A stretch of 40,533 bases of DNA from contig CATJHO010000085.1 of assembly GCA_949740535.1 (NCBI GenBank), positions 1-40,533 of the forward strand, in the 5' to 3' direction. The notes under the pieces were generated by a model. That model searched no databases and was not told where the DNA came from. It saw only the letters and a program-made list of their open reading frames with translations. The stretch is from an uncultured Lachnospiraceae bacterium (lineage in GTDB: Bacteria > Bacillota > Clostridia > Lachnospirales > Lachnospiraceae). The first letter of the stretch is position 1, and each line of letters starts with the position of its first letter. Shown piece after piece: positions 16,748-24,776 of the stretch. The position numbers and the translations under genes are program-made.

Positions 16748-17656
16748 TTATTCGTAAAGCTTGACAATGTCAGCCGCCCTTTCTTTCAGCATGACACGGA
16801 CTGTATCCGGCTCCAGTACCTCCACATACGCTCCATAGGACAGAAGGTAATGAAGCAGCCAGTGACTCCATTCACACGGAAATGTAACGTAATACCTTCC
16901 GTCCGCTCCCAGACAGATCTGCTCCTCCTGGAACTCATCGTACAGCCTGTGAGCAATTTCAGGAGAGAACTTAAGCTTTAAAAGGGGAAGACGGCTCTCC
17001 TCTTGGCAGTTTGATGAAAGCGAATAATCCGATGGCAGTTCCCGTTCAAAAATGTCCGGCATAACCTTAAGCTGCCGGATCCGGGAAAGGCGGAAGGTCC
17101 GGATCGCTTCTTTATATCTGCAGTATCCAACAAGATACCAGGCGTGTGATTTAAAAACCAGACGCAGCGGTTCGATTGTTCGTTCGGATTTTTGCAGCTC
17201 CGTATTGCGGTATTGAAAGGCAATTACCTGCTTATTGAGAATCGCATACTGCAGTTCGGAAATTTTTATTTTTTCTTTTTCATCACTCCCCCAATAAGTA
17301 AAGTCAACATCCAGCCACTGAGACTGCCGTGCAGTTCGGAAAACGGCGCTGATTTTGCTCAATGCCATTTCTGCACTGGGGTATTTTGCGGCCTGCAGTA
17401 TCTGCAGCCCCTGATAGACGCTCTGCTGCTCCTCTCTGGTCAATAAGGACCTGTCAAGGGTGTATCCGTCCAGAATGGATATACCGCCGCCGGTTCCCTT
17501 TGCTGACAGTATGGGAATCCCGGCTATGGACAGGGTATTCATATCCCGATATACGGTTCTTGTTGATACATGAAAATAATCCGCCAGTTCTTTCGCGGTA
17601 ACATGTCCATGATTGACGATATAAAAAATCATCTGGACTAAGCGCTCTATCTGCAT
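16748..17656 (-). CDS. HTH-WYL transcriptional regulator (YafY type)
   Basis: This 302-residue regulator has an N-terminal winged helix (HVTAKELADYFHVSTRTVYRD, residues about 18-38). A central WYL domain includes NKQVIAFQYRN and the WYLVGYCRYKEAIRTFRLSR segment. A C-terminal WCX-type segment (PCEWSHWLLHYLLSYGAYVEVLEP) follows. WYL proteins sense nucleic acid or nucleotide ligands and often regulate stress or defence genes. Its targets are not obvious; the YciI-like gene downstream is the nearest candidate. Confidence 0.92.
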   Translation of the reverse strand: MQIERLVQMIFYIVNHGHVTAKELADYFHVSTRTVYRDMNTLSIAGIPILSAKGTGGGISILDGYTLDRSLLTREEQQSVYQGLQILQAAKYPSAEMALSKISAVFRTARQSQWLDVDFTYWGSDEKEKIKISELQYAILNKQVIAFQYRNTELQKSERTIEPLRLVFKSHAWYLVGYCRYKEAIRTFRLSRIRQLKVMPDIFERELPSDYSLSSNCQEESRLPLLKLKFSPEIAHRLYDEFQEEQICLGADGRYYVTFPCEWSHWLLHYLLSYGAYVEVLEPDTVRVMLKERAADIVKLYE

Positions 17657-17866
17657 TTTGGCTGCTCCTTATGCTGCAGGAAAACAATAACACATGCAAT
17701 GTGACATATAGCTGTCTTATTGGAACACTCTTTTTCAGTTTAATAAGAATCTGGCCGCCGGATTTGGCATGATGAATATGTCAGTTGTTCCGGCATCCCG
17801 GAACCCATACTCTGGCGGAGAAAGCCTGACATCCACCGGAGGATGCGCCTCAGTTCAACTTTTTAA

Positions 17867-18799
17867 TTACGCTTCAAAAAGCTCCGTAGACAAATACCGA
17901 TCCCCCGCATCCGGCATCAGTACCACAATATGCTTCCCCGCATTCTCCGGTCTCTTCGCCAGCTCTATAGCGGCCGCAACAGCGGCGCCGGAGGAAATCC
18001 CCGCCAGCACACCTTCTCTGCGTCCAATCAGTCTGACTGTCTCATATGCCGTTTCATCAGAAATGGTGATAATTTCATCGTAAATCCCTGTATCCAGAAC
18101 CTCCGGCACAAAGCCCGCGCCGATTCCCTGAAGACCGTGCTTTCCTGCCGCCCCTCCAGATAAGACCGGAGAACCGGAAGGCTCTACTGCAGCTACGCGA
18201 ATCTTTGGATTCTGTTTCTTTAAGTATGCCCCCACTCCGGTAATCGTTCCGCCGGTTCCCACGCCAGCCACGAACAGATCCACTTCTCCGTCCATATCCT
18301 CATAGATCTCAGGACCTGTCTGCCTAAAGTGGACTTCTGGATTGGCCGGATTCACAAACTGTCCGGGAATAAAGCTGTCCGGAATCTCTCTGGCCAGCTC
18401 CTCTGCTCTGGCAATGGCTCCCTTCATTCCGGCGGTTCCATCCGTCAGTACCAGCTCCGCACCATAGGCCTTCATCAGCTTCCGGCGCTCCATAGACATA
18501 GTTTCCGGCATAACAATGATAACCCGATACCCTCTGGCTGCCGCAGCCGCTGCCAGGCCGATTCCCGTGTTCCCGGAGGTAGGCTCAATGATCACGGAAC
18601 CCTTTTTCAGCCTTCCGCTCTGTTCTGCATCATCAATCATGGCTTTCCCCACCCGATCTTTTACAGATCCGGCCGGATTAAAGTACTCCAGTTTGGCAAA
18701 AATTCTTCCCTTCAGATGAAGCTCCTTCTCTATCTGTGTCAGTTCCAAAATGGGTGTTCTGCCAATCAGCTGATCCACTGCTGTATAAATCTTTGACAT
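17867..18799 (-). CDS. cysK: Cysteine synthase A (O-acetylserine sulfhydrylase)
   Basis: This 310-residue PLP enzyme makes cysteine from O-acetylserine and sulfide. The lysine that forms the Schiff base is Lys47 in NPAGSVKDR. The substrate loop TSGNTG is at residues 74-79, and the phosphate-binding glycine loop GVGTGGTITG is near residue 180. PTSGNTGIGLAAAAAARGY is typical of CysK rather than CysM. AGGAGG lies 7 bases upstream of the ATG. It follows pgeF by 109 bp with no convincing terminator between, so partial read-through is possible. Confidence 0.95.
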   Translation of the reverse strand: MSKIYTAVDQLIGRTPILELTQIEKELHLKGRIFAKLEYFNPAGSVKDRVGKAMIDDAEQSGRLKKGSVIIEPTSGNTGIGLAAAAAARGYRVIIVMPETMSMERRKLMKAYGAELVLTDGTAGMKGAIARAEELAREIPDSFIPGQFVNPANPEVHFRQTGPEIYEDMDGEVDLFVAGVGTGGTITGVGAYLKKQNPKIRVAAVEPSGSPVLSGGAAGKHGLQGIGAGFVPEVLDTGIYDEIITISDETAYETVRLIGRREGVLAGISSGAAVAAAIELAKRPENAGKHIVVLMPDAGDRYLSTELFEA

Positions 18800-18908
18800 T
18801 TGATACCTCCTGTTTCATTTTCCTGATTTTTCGACCGTGTATACTCTTGTCAAGAGAGGGTACTGTCTCTTAACAAGGAACGGTACAGCTTGCGGCCGTC
18901 CCGCATTT

Positions 18909-19748
18909 TTAAAATGAATCCTCTTTCTCCCGCAGCATTAAAAATGCTCCCAGATTCCCCCGCTTCCCCTGCGTGGCCCGGTGGCTGAAAAGAAGCTTGG
19001 GATTGCAGCAGGTACACCAGGAGCTGGTCACGATCTGCTCCGGCTTAAGACCTGCTTCCTGGAAAATCCGTTCATTGGCCCGCCTAAGGTTCAGCTGGTA
19101 CTTTCCCCCGGATGTCTCATAAAAGAGCTCTTTCCAGTACTGCTCTTCAAACGCACCGCGAAAGGCGTCAATGACGTCTTCGCTGACCTCATAGCAGTCC
19201 TGGCAGATGGAAGGACCGATGGCCGCAATGAGATCCTCCTGCTTTGTCCCATACTGCTCTTTCATTACTTCTACCGTACGCTTTCCAATCTTTCCCACAG
19301 TCCCCCGCCAGCCTGAATGTGACAGACCGATGGCCCGGCGGATGGGATCCACCAGAAACAACGGCACGCAGTCCGCATAGAATGTGGTCAGCACAAGGCC
19401 CGGAACATTGGTTACCAGACCGTCCACATCCTTGTAGTCCTTCGGTTTTATAAACCCTTTGCCCCTGTCTTTCTCTGTGACTGTCCGGATGTTGGTGGTA
19501 TGGGTCTGGTCAGAGCAGACTATATTTTCACAGGAAAAACCCACAGCCCTGGCCAGGCGGGCATAATTCTCCCGGACGTACGCTTCCTCATCGCCCCTTT
19601 TAAAGCTCAGATTCATAGATTGGTAAATTCCCCTGCTGATGCCGCCCTGACGGGTGGAAAACCCGTGAACCGCCACGCCTGTCTCCTCTAGTCTTGGGAA
19701 TACAAGAAATGGAACGCCGCTGCGCTCCACCAGTTTCATATTTGTCAT
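18909..19748 (-). CDS. pgeF: Peptidoglycan editing factor / purine nucleoside phosphorylase-like (YfiH family)
   Basis: This 279-residue protein belongs to the multi-copper-oxidase-type laccase (YfiH/PgeF) family. The metal-binding residues sit in FYADCVPLFLVDP, GLSHSGWRGTVGKIGK and a further His in the DQTHTTN segment. Family members act on purine nucleosides or, in E. coli, hydrolyse wrongly incorporated muropeptides. CAGGAG lies upstream of the ATG at 19748. It ends the conserved ylxM-to-yraN gene cluster. Confidence 0.92.
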   Translation of the reverse strand: MTNMKLVERSGVPFLVFPRLEETGVAVHGFSTRQGGISRGIYQSMNLSFKRGDEEAYVRENYARLARAVGFSCENIVCSDQTHTTNIRTVTEKDRGKGFIKPKDYKDVDGLVTNVPGLVLTTFYADCVPLFLVDPIRRAIGLSHSGWRGTVGKIGKRTVEVMKEQYGTKQEDLIAAIGPSICQDCYEVSEDVIDAFRGAFEEQYWKELFYETSGGKYQLNLRRANERIFQEAGLKPEQIVTSSWCTCCNPKLLFSHRATQGKRGNLGAFLMLREKEDSF

Positions 19749-19765
19749 GTTGATCTCCTGTTCCA

Positions 19766-19892
19766 GTTTTATTCCAGTTCCGCAGCACCATTCAGTACAC
19801 AGGTTCTAGAAGAATTTCCGGCTGTGAAATACCATCCGTAAATTCTTCTGTGTACTTCATTGGTGTTGCTGTTTTTTATTCCAGTTCCGCAA
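19766..19892. repeat. Direct repeats flanking a long imperfect palindrome
   Basis: Between yraN and pgeF, TTTTATTCCAGTTCCGCA occurs at about 19777 and, with one more T, at about 19872. Between the copies, AGTACACAG...AGAAGAATTT pairs with AAATTCTTCTGTGTACT, with a 7-base insertion in the left arm. The CAGCACCA/TGGTGTTGCTG arms extend the stem. It could be an intercistronic mRNA element or a small mobile palindrome. It codes for nothing visible. Confidence 0.5.
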
Positions 19893-19896
19893 CACC

Positions 19897-20259
19897 TTAC
19901 CCGCGCCCGCGATAGGGAAATGCATTCTTATAAATCTTTGTCTGCGTGCCCTCTATGGCAATCACATCAAAACGGCAGCTTCTGTTCTCCGGTACCTTTT
20001 GGGACATGCGGTAGTAATCTGCGGTCTGGCAGATGGTTTTCTGCTTGGAAAGGGTTACTGCCTCAGCCGGAGCTCCATACCGGGCGTTCCTTCGGTACTT
20101 TACTTCCAGAAATACCAGAACATTCCCGTCTTCTGCGATCAGATCAATCTCGCCCAGTCTGCATCGAAAATTCTGCTCCAGAATCTTATATCCCAGACCT
20201 TTCAAATATTCCGCAGCCTGCTTTTCATAAAATGTCCCCACTCTGCGGCGGTTCTCCAT
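19897..20259 (-). CDS. yraN: UPF0102 (YraN) nuclease-fold protein
   Basis: This protein of about 120 residues has the YraN pattern: GTFYEKQAAEYLKGLGYKIL, then RCRLGEIDLIAEDGNVLVFLEVKYR. The last segment carries the PD-(D/E)xK residues (Glu-Ile-Asp ... Glu-Val-Lys). The family is conserved next to rnhB across bacteria and resembles Holliday-junction resolvases; its role is not settled. The ATG at 20259 follows GGGGAG and begins just after the rnhB stop codon. Confidence 0.9.
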   Translation of the reverse strand: MENRRRVGTFYEKQAAEYLKGLGYKILEQNFRCRLGEIDLIAEDGNVLVFLEVKYRRNARYGAPAEAVTLSKQKTICQTADYYRMSQKVPENRSCRFDVIAIEGTQTKIYKNAFPYRGRG

Positions 20260-20260
20260 C

Positions 20261-20947
20261 TCAGCTCCCCTGTCCCACAAAATTTTTGATAAAACTTCTT
20301 CGGTGGATCCGGCAGGGTCCCAGCTTCTTCAAAGCTTCTATATGCTTTGCCGAACCATATCCTTTGTTAGAGGCAAAGCCGTACCCTGAAAACATAATTT
20401 CATACTCTGCCATGATCCGGTCTCTGGTCACCTTGGCCACAATACTGGCCGCCGCAATGGACACGCTCTTGGCATCTCCTTTTATAATAGGAATCTGCGG
20501 AATCTCCACTCCGGGAATGGTTACCGCGTCATTTAAAAGCAGATCCGGCTGTATCTTCAGACTGCCGATGGCAAGCCGCATGGCCTCATAGGATGCCTGA
20601 AGAATATTGATCTCATCAATCCGCTCCGGGCCTACGAGCCCCACTCCCACGGCAAGGGCCTTCTCCATAATCTCATCATAGAGAAGCTCCCGTTTTTTCT
20701 CGGAAAGCTTCTTGGAGTCATTGAGATAAAGGATCTCACAGTCCTGCGGCAGAATCACCGCTCCCGCTGCTACCGGACCGGCCAGAGGACCACGGCCTGC
20801 CTCATCAATGCCGCAGAGCAGCCCCCGATCCGCATACTCCCGTTCATACGCTCTCATAATCTCCAGGCGTTCCCGCTCTGCTTTCACCTTTTCCTGCCGT
20901 TTCTGCTCCCGCAGAAGCTCTGCCTTTGTCATAAGTTCTGCTCCCAT
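20261..20947 (-). CDS. rnhB: Ribonuclease HII
   Basis: RNase HII removes ribonucleotides from RNA-DNA hybrids during replication and repair. The catalytic motif GIDEAGRGPLAGP is clear (Asp-Glu about 48 residues from this start), as are the downstream SKKLSEKKRE and ASIVAKVTRD segments. A charged N-terminal extension of about 45 residues precedes the core, as in many Firmicutes. The start is uncertain: ATGs at 20980, 20947 and 20932 are possible. The one at 20947 has GGAAGG at 7 bases and is preferred. It lies in the lepB-rnhB-yraN order common to this phylum. Confidence 0.93.
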   Translation of the reverse strand: MGAELMTKAELLREQKRQEKVKAERERLEIMRAYEREYADRGLLCGIDEAGRGPLAGPVAAGAVILPQDCEILYLNDSKKLSEKKRELLYDEIMEKALAVGVGLVGPERIDEINILQASYEAMRLAIGSLKIQPDLLLNDAVTIPGVEIPQIPIIKGDAKSVSIAAASIVAKVTRDRIMAEYEIMFSGYGFASNKGYGSAKHIEALKKLGPCRIHRRSFIKNFVGQGS

Positions 20948-20983
20948 TGTTAAGCCTTCCATATCCGGCCTGCAGTGCATACA

Positions 20984-21589
20984 CTACTGATGTTTCAGAA
21001 TTCCAGCTTTATTCAGAGGCCAGATACGAATCCAGGCCCGTCCCACAATGTCCTTCCTGTGGATCTTTCCTACACTGGGCTCCCGGCTGTCCGAGCTGGC
21101 ATTCCGGTTATCTCCCAGAACAAAATACTCATCCTCGCCTAAACTTATGGGTTCTGCCGCTGTGCCCGGATCCCGTATCACCTCCCGGCCATAGGATTCC
21201 TGCAGAACCTCACCGTCGATGTAGATCTCGCCCTCCGCAATCTGCACCGTCTCTCCGGGCAGACCAATAATCCGTTTAATATAGAAGGTATTTTCTTCAT
21301 ATTGATATGGAAACACGATGATATCATAGCGCACCGGATCCCGGAACCGGTAAGTAATCTTATCCACAATCAGCTGATCTCCATGACTGAGGGTATTCTT
21401 CATGGAGTCTCCGCTTACATGCGTACGCTGTCCTACAAAGGTGATGATTAAAAATGTGATAACCAGCACCACACCTATGTAGAGAATCATCTCAAGAAGC
21501 TCCCGAAGAGAGCTTTTATCCCGCTCCACATCTCCTTCACTGATGAAATCTTCTTCTACTTCTTTTCCTCTTCTCCGTATTCTCCCCAT
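20984..21589 (-). CDS. lepB: Signal peptidase I, copy 2
   Basis: This type I signal peptidase of about 201 residues cleaves signal peptides of exported proteins. It has one N-terminal membrane anchor (MILYIGVVLVITFLIITFVG). The catalytic Ser is in VSGDSM, the catalytic Lys in FYIKRIIGLPGE, and the conserved DEYFVLGDNRNASSDSR box follows. The cytoplasmic N terminus is longer and more charged than in copy 1. The ATG at 21589 has GAGG at 7 bases. It follows rbgA by 31 bp. Confidence 0.95.
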   Translation of the reverse strand: MGRIRRRGKEVEEDFISEGDVERDKSSLRELLEMILYIGVVLVITFLIITFVGQRTHVSGDSMKNTLSHGDQLIVDKITYRFRDPVRYDIIVFPYQYEENTFYIKRIIGLPGETVQIAEGEIYIDGEVLQESYGREVIRDPGTAAEPISLGEDEYFVLGDNRNASSDSREPSVGKIHRKDIVGRAWIRIWPLNKAGILKHQ

Positions 21590-21620
21590 ATCCATGCCTC
21601 ACACGATTATTTCTTATATT

Positions 21621-22472
21621 TTAATCTTCTTTTTCCGGAATCTCAAGCGTAAATTTCCCAATCTTTCCACTGCGGAATTCCTCCAGAAGAATTCCCACAG
21701 CCTTTCCCCGATCCAGCTCTCCGCCCTTCAGGAGACAGCCCCGATTCTTTGCAATGCCGGACAATACCCCAAAGGCATCCTCTGTATTATCTATTCCATA
21801 GCGTTGTGCAAGAACCCCTGCATATTCCCCCTCAAGAAACCGTATCAGTTCCAGGGCCAGCTCCTCTGTATTGAGAACCTCATCCCGGACTGAACCTATC
21901 AGCGCCAGGCGGACGCCCACCTGTGGATCCTCAAATCTGGGCCAAAGAATCCCAGGCGTATCCAGAAGTTCTACCTGCTTGTTCAGCCGCACCCACTGTG
22001 CTCCTCTGGTAACGCCCGGCTTATTTCCTGTCTTCGTGCAGGCCTTTCCTGCAAAACTGTTGATAAAGGTGGATTTCCCCACATTGGGAATTCCCGCCAC
22101 CATGGCGCGGACCGGACGGTTCAGAATTCCCCGTTTCCGATCCCGCTCTATCTTCTCCCTGCATGCCTCCTGCACAGCACCATGAATAGCCTTCAGGCCA
22201 GTTCCCCTTTGTGAATTAATGGGAACCACCTGAAATCCCTGCCCGCGAAAATAACTGCTCCAAAGAGCTGTTTTCTGCTCATCGGCCAAATCGCATTTAT
22301 TCAGCAGAATGATACGCCCTTTCTGCCTTCCCATCTCATCAATATCCGGGTTGCGGCTGCTAAAAGGCACCCGCGCATCCACCAGCTCCAGAATCAAATC
22401 CACCAGCTTGATGTGCTCCTGCATCATCCGTTTGGCCTTGGTCATATGACCGGGATACCACTGTACGTTCAT
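21621..22472 (-). CDS. rbgA: Ribosome biogenesis GTPase (YlqF)
   Basis: This circularly permuted GTPase of about 283 residues is needed for late 50S subunit assembly. Motif order is permuted: the G4 motif NKCDL comes early, then the P-loop GIPNVGKST, then DTPG. The N terminus VQWYPGHMTKAKRMM is the family signature. The ATG at 22472 has GGAG at 5 bases; a longer reading to 22628 would run through the neighbouring signal peptidase gene and is rejected. It lies between the two signal peptidase genes. Confidence 0.95.
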   Translation of the reverse strand: MNVQWYPGHMTKAKRMMQEHIKLVDLILELVDARVPFSSRNPDIDEMGRQKGRIILLNKCDLADEQKTALWSSYFRGQGFQVVPINSQRGTGLKAIHGAVQEACREKIERDRKRGILNRPVRAMVAGIPNVGKSTFINSFAGKACTKTGNKPGVTRGAQWVRLNKQVELLDTPGILWPRFEDPQVGVRLALIGSVRDEVLNTEELALELIRFLEGEYAGVLAQRYGIDNTEDAFGVLSGIAKNRGCLLKGGELDRGKAVGILLEEFRSGKIGKFTLEIPEKED

Positions 22473-22485
22473 TGTCTCTCCATTC

Positions 22486-23058
22486 CTAAGGCAGCCAGCC
22501 GAAACGTTCTCCAGGCGTAATGTTAAACCAGGCCATTCCGAAAATATCCTCCCGCCGGACATTTCCGATGTCTGCGCTTCTGCTGTCCTCACTGTTGTTC
22601 CGGTTGTCCCCCAGAACAAAATACTCATCCTCTCCCAGGCTTACGGGTTCCGCCGCCACCCCGGCGTCATTCATACTCTCTGTAAGAATCTCCTCATCCA
22701 GAATCTCTCCGTTGATAAAGACCCGGCCGCTCTCAATGGTCACCGTATCCCCAGGAACTCCCACCACACGTTTAATGTGGTAATGGGCATTTTCATTTCC
22801 ATTCGGCTTAAATACGATCAAATCGCCGTAAGTCGGAGCTTTTACCCGGTAAATCATCCGATTGACAAGAACCTGATCGCCGCTGTATATGGCAGGCTCC
22901 ATAGACTGCCCCACATTGCTTAGAGCGGTGCCGAAAAAATAGACCAGCACACAGGCAAAGCCAAAGGCCAGCACTGCCTCGCCTGCCCAGATCAGAACCT
23001 CCCGAAGGATTTTTATGTTAATCCGCTTTTTCCGCCGCCGAAAGTTCAAACCAGACAT
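22486..23058 (-). CDS. lepB: Signal peptidase I, copy 1
   Basis: This type I signal peptidase of about 190 residues has a basic N terminus (RRRKKRINIK) and one membrane anchor (about residues 26-44). The catalytic Ser52 is in NVGQSMEP, Lys96 is in HYHIKRVVGVPGD, and the DEYFVLGDNRNNSEDSR box follows. The ATG at 23058 has AAGGAG at good spacing. It lies downstream of rplS, as in other Clostridia. With the copy at 20984-21589 it makes two signal peptidases in one operon, separated only by rbgA. Confidence 0.95.
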   Translation of the reverse strand: MSGLNFRRRKKRINIKILREVLIWAGEAVLAFGFACVLVYFFGTALSNVGQSMEPAIYSGDQVLVNRMIYRVKAPTYGDLIVFKPNGNENAHYHIKRVVGVPGDTVTIESGRVFINGEILDEEILTESMNDAGVAAEPVSLGEDEYFVLGDNRNNSEDSRSADIGNVRREDIFGMAWFNITPGERFGWLP

Positions 23059-23085
23059 GGAACTCTCCTTATATAGAAAGAAGGA

Positions 23086-23120
23086 CTGACGCAAAATTTT
23101 GACTTCTTATCTTGCGGCAG
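23086..23120 (-). other. Weak hairpin after rplS
   Basis: CTGACGCAA and TTGCGGCAG form a short imperfect stem in the 91-bp gap between rplS and lepB. There is no T run, so it may be an attenuating or processing structure within the operon. Confidence 0.3.
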
Positions 23121-23149
23121 CCCCCCTGCTTTGTTATTCTTTGAAACGA

Positions 23150-23497
23150 TTATCTTACTAATTCTTTTACCTTTGCACGCTTGCCTACACGTCCTCTTAA
23201 ATAGGTCAGCTTCGCGCGTCTTACTTTTCCGCGGCGTACCACTTCCACTTTCTCCACATTGGGGGAATGTAAGGGCCATGTCTTCTCAACGCCTACGCCA
23301 TTGGAATTCTTTCTTACGGTAAAGGTCTCTCTGGCTCCGCCGCCCTGTCTCTTCAGGACAATTCCTTCAAAAACCTGGATTCTTTCGCGGTTACCCTCTT
23401 TGATCTTGCCGTATACCCTCACGGTATCGCCGACACGGAACTGCGGCGGCTCTGCTTTCAGCTGAGCGGTTTCGATATTCTTAATAATCTCGTTCAT
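23150..23497 (-). CDS. rplS: 50S ribosomal protein L19
   Basis: This 115-residue ribosomal protein sits at the 30S-50S interface. It has the standard opening ([14 protein letters not shown]), then [20 protein letters not shown], and ends [13 protein letters not shown]. Length is exactly typical. The ATG at 23497 has AAGGAGG 7 bases upstream. A promoter at 23650-23678 and a leader of about 145 bases precede it, so rplS starts its own transcript as well as following trmD. Confidence 0.98.
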   Translation of the reverse strand: MNEIIKNIETAQLKAEPPQFRVGDTVRVYGKIKEGNRERIQVFEGIVLKRQGGGARETFTVRKNSNGVGVEKTWPLHSPNVEKVEVVRRGKVRRAKLTYLRGRVGKRAKVKELVR

Positions 23498-23645
23498 CTG
23501 TTGCTTCCTCCTTTTTATTCCGGATGTTCTTACCATATCCCGAAGTCACACAAGCCGCACCGGAGGCCGGCACGTATCGCTCTCACCCTGTCAGGCTTTC
23601 CTTCTGCTCTCTACGGCAGCGGACCATCTCTTTTATCACAACGCA
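23498..23645 (-). ncRNA. Candidate L19 autoregulatory mRNA leader
   Basis: About 145 transcribed bases separate the strong promoter from the rplS start. They contain a GC-rich hairpin (GTGCCGGCCTCCGGTGCGGC, about 23550-23570). L19 leader RNAs in front of rplS are an established Firmicutes family. Position and length fit, but I have not matched its consensus structure. Confidence 0.5.
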
Positions 23646-23649
23646 GATT

Positions 23650-23678
23650 ATTATAGCATGGAGAAATGGAAAAAGCAA
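23650..23678 (-). promoter_or_regulatory. Sigma-A promoter of rplS
   Basis: On the minus strand TTGCTT (23673-23678), exactly 17 bases, then perfect TATAAT (23650-23655). It lies just inside the 27-43 bp after the trmD region and begins the rplS leader. Confidence 0.7.
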
Positions 23679-23693
23679 GCTGTTTTTCTGCAA

Positions 23694-24776
23694 TTATGCC
23701 AGCTTCCGCACTACGGCCATTCCCTCCAGAAGATCCGAGATCTTCCGATAATAGATAAGCCCTTCCGGTTCCTCCTTATCCGCAGACAGGTAGATAGTCC
23801 GAAGCTTGTCCGCTCTGGCTGCCAGAACTCCTTCCGCCGAAGCTGTGAACACCAGAACCTCCTGCTTTCCCAGGCCTTCTGTCTTTAGAACTCTGGAAAA
23901 CCGCTTTGGATCCCCCTCCAGGAGAAGAACCAGTCCCAAACCCAGTTCCTGAAGGAATTGAAGAAACTCTGCCGTCCAGGGATTCTCTGTCTCACATCCA
24001 GCCAGTCCGGCCAGGACCGTTTTATCGATTATAATTAGTTTTAATCGCTTTTTAGTCGGATTTTTGTCAGGAGACCGATCTTTTTTCTCTTTTTCATAAA
24101 TTTCATACAGATCCGGCCGCCATCTCTTCGTCCGCAGGATGGACTGCTCTTTACGCCAATCCTCGATCCGATCGTGATTCCCGCTAAGAAGTACCGCCGG
24201 AACTGCCTTTCCTCTCCACACTTCCGGACGGCTGTACTGGGGATATTCCAGAAGATTCTCATGGAAACTCTCGAATTCTGCCGAAGTCTCGTTGCTCAGC
24301 ACACCGGGAACAAGACGGGAAATGGCGTCAATAAGTACCATGGCCGGAAGCTCCCCGCCGGTGAGCACATAATCTCCGATGGATACATAGTCTGTGACAG
24401 TCTCCTCCAGTACCCGCTCATCAATGCCCTCATAATGGCCGCAGAGGAAAATCAGTTCCTCCTCCTGTGCCAGTTCCGCAGCCATAGACTGATCAAACAC
24501 CCGGCCCTGAGGGGTCACGTAAATAACCCGCGCACTCCCTTTAATCCGGCTCTTTACGGCATCACAGGCCCGGAACACAGGATCCGCCTGCATCACCATC
24601 CCTGCGCCGCCGCCATAGGGGTAATCATCCACCTTCCTGTGTCTGTCCTCTGTATAATCCCGGATATCCACAGCTTCCAGAGAAATAACCCCCTTCTCTA
24701 TGGCCCGTCCCAGAATACTCGTGTGAAGCCCGGAAGAAATCATTTCCGGGAACAATGTCAACACATGATAGTTCAT
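23694..24776 (-). CDS. trmD: tRNA (guanine37-N1)-methyltransferase with C-terminal extra domain
   Basis: TrmD methylates G37 next to the tRNA anticodon with S-adenosylmethionine, preventing frameshifting. The core (residues 1-232) is normal: YPYGGGAGMVMQADP, LCGHYEGIDERV, and the trefoil-knot segment SIGDYVLTGGELPAMVLIDA. The usual length is about 240 residues; this one is 360. After a Lys-rich linker (about 233-245), residues 246-360 form an added domain. LLLEGDP and VLVFTASAEGVLAARADKLRTIYL there recall a degenerate HAD-like fold. The gene starts with ATG at 24776, overlapping the rimM stop by one base. Confidence 0.95.
   Translation of the reverse strand: MNYHVLTLFPEMISSGLHTSILGRAIEKGVISLEAVDIRDYTEDRHRKVDDYPYGGGAGMVMQADPVFRACDAVKSRIKGSARVIYVTPQGRVFDQSMAAELAQEEELIFLCGHYEGIDERVLEETVTDYVSIGDYVLTGGELPAMVLIDAISRLVPGVLSNETSAEFESFHENLLEYPQYSRPEVWRGKAVPAVLLSGNHDRIEDWRKEQSILRTKRWRPDLYEIYEKEKKDRSPDKNPTKKRLKLIIIDKTVLAGLAGCETENPWTAEFLQFLQELGLGLVLLLEGDPKRFSRVLKTEGLGKQEVLVFTASAEGVLAARADKLRTIYLSADKEEPEGLIYYRKISDLLEGMAVVRKLA

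Noticed and set aside
18800-18908. T-box or S-box riboswitch before cysK
   Set aside because: The gap is only 109 bp and has small palindromes but no T-box sequence, specifier structure or SAM riboswitch core.
19860-20591. 243-codon open frame on the plus strand
   Set aside because: It lies opposite yraN and rnhB, both clearly recognisable, and encodes no known motif.
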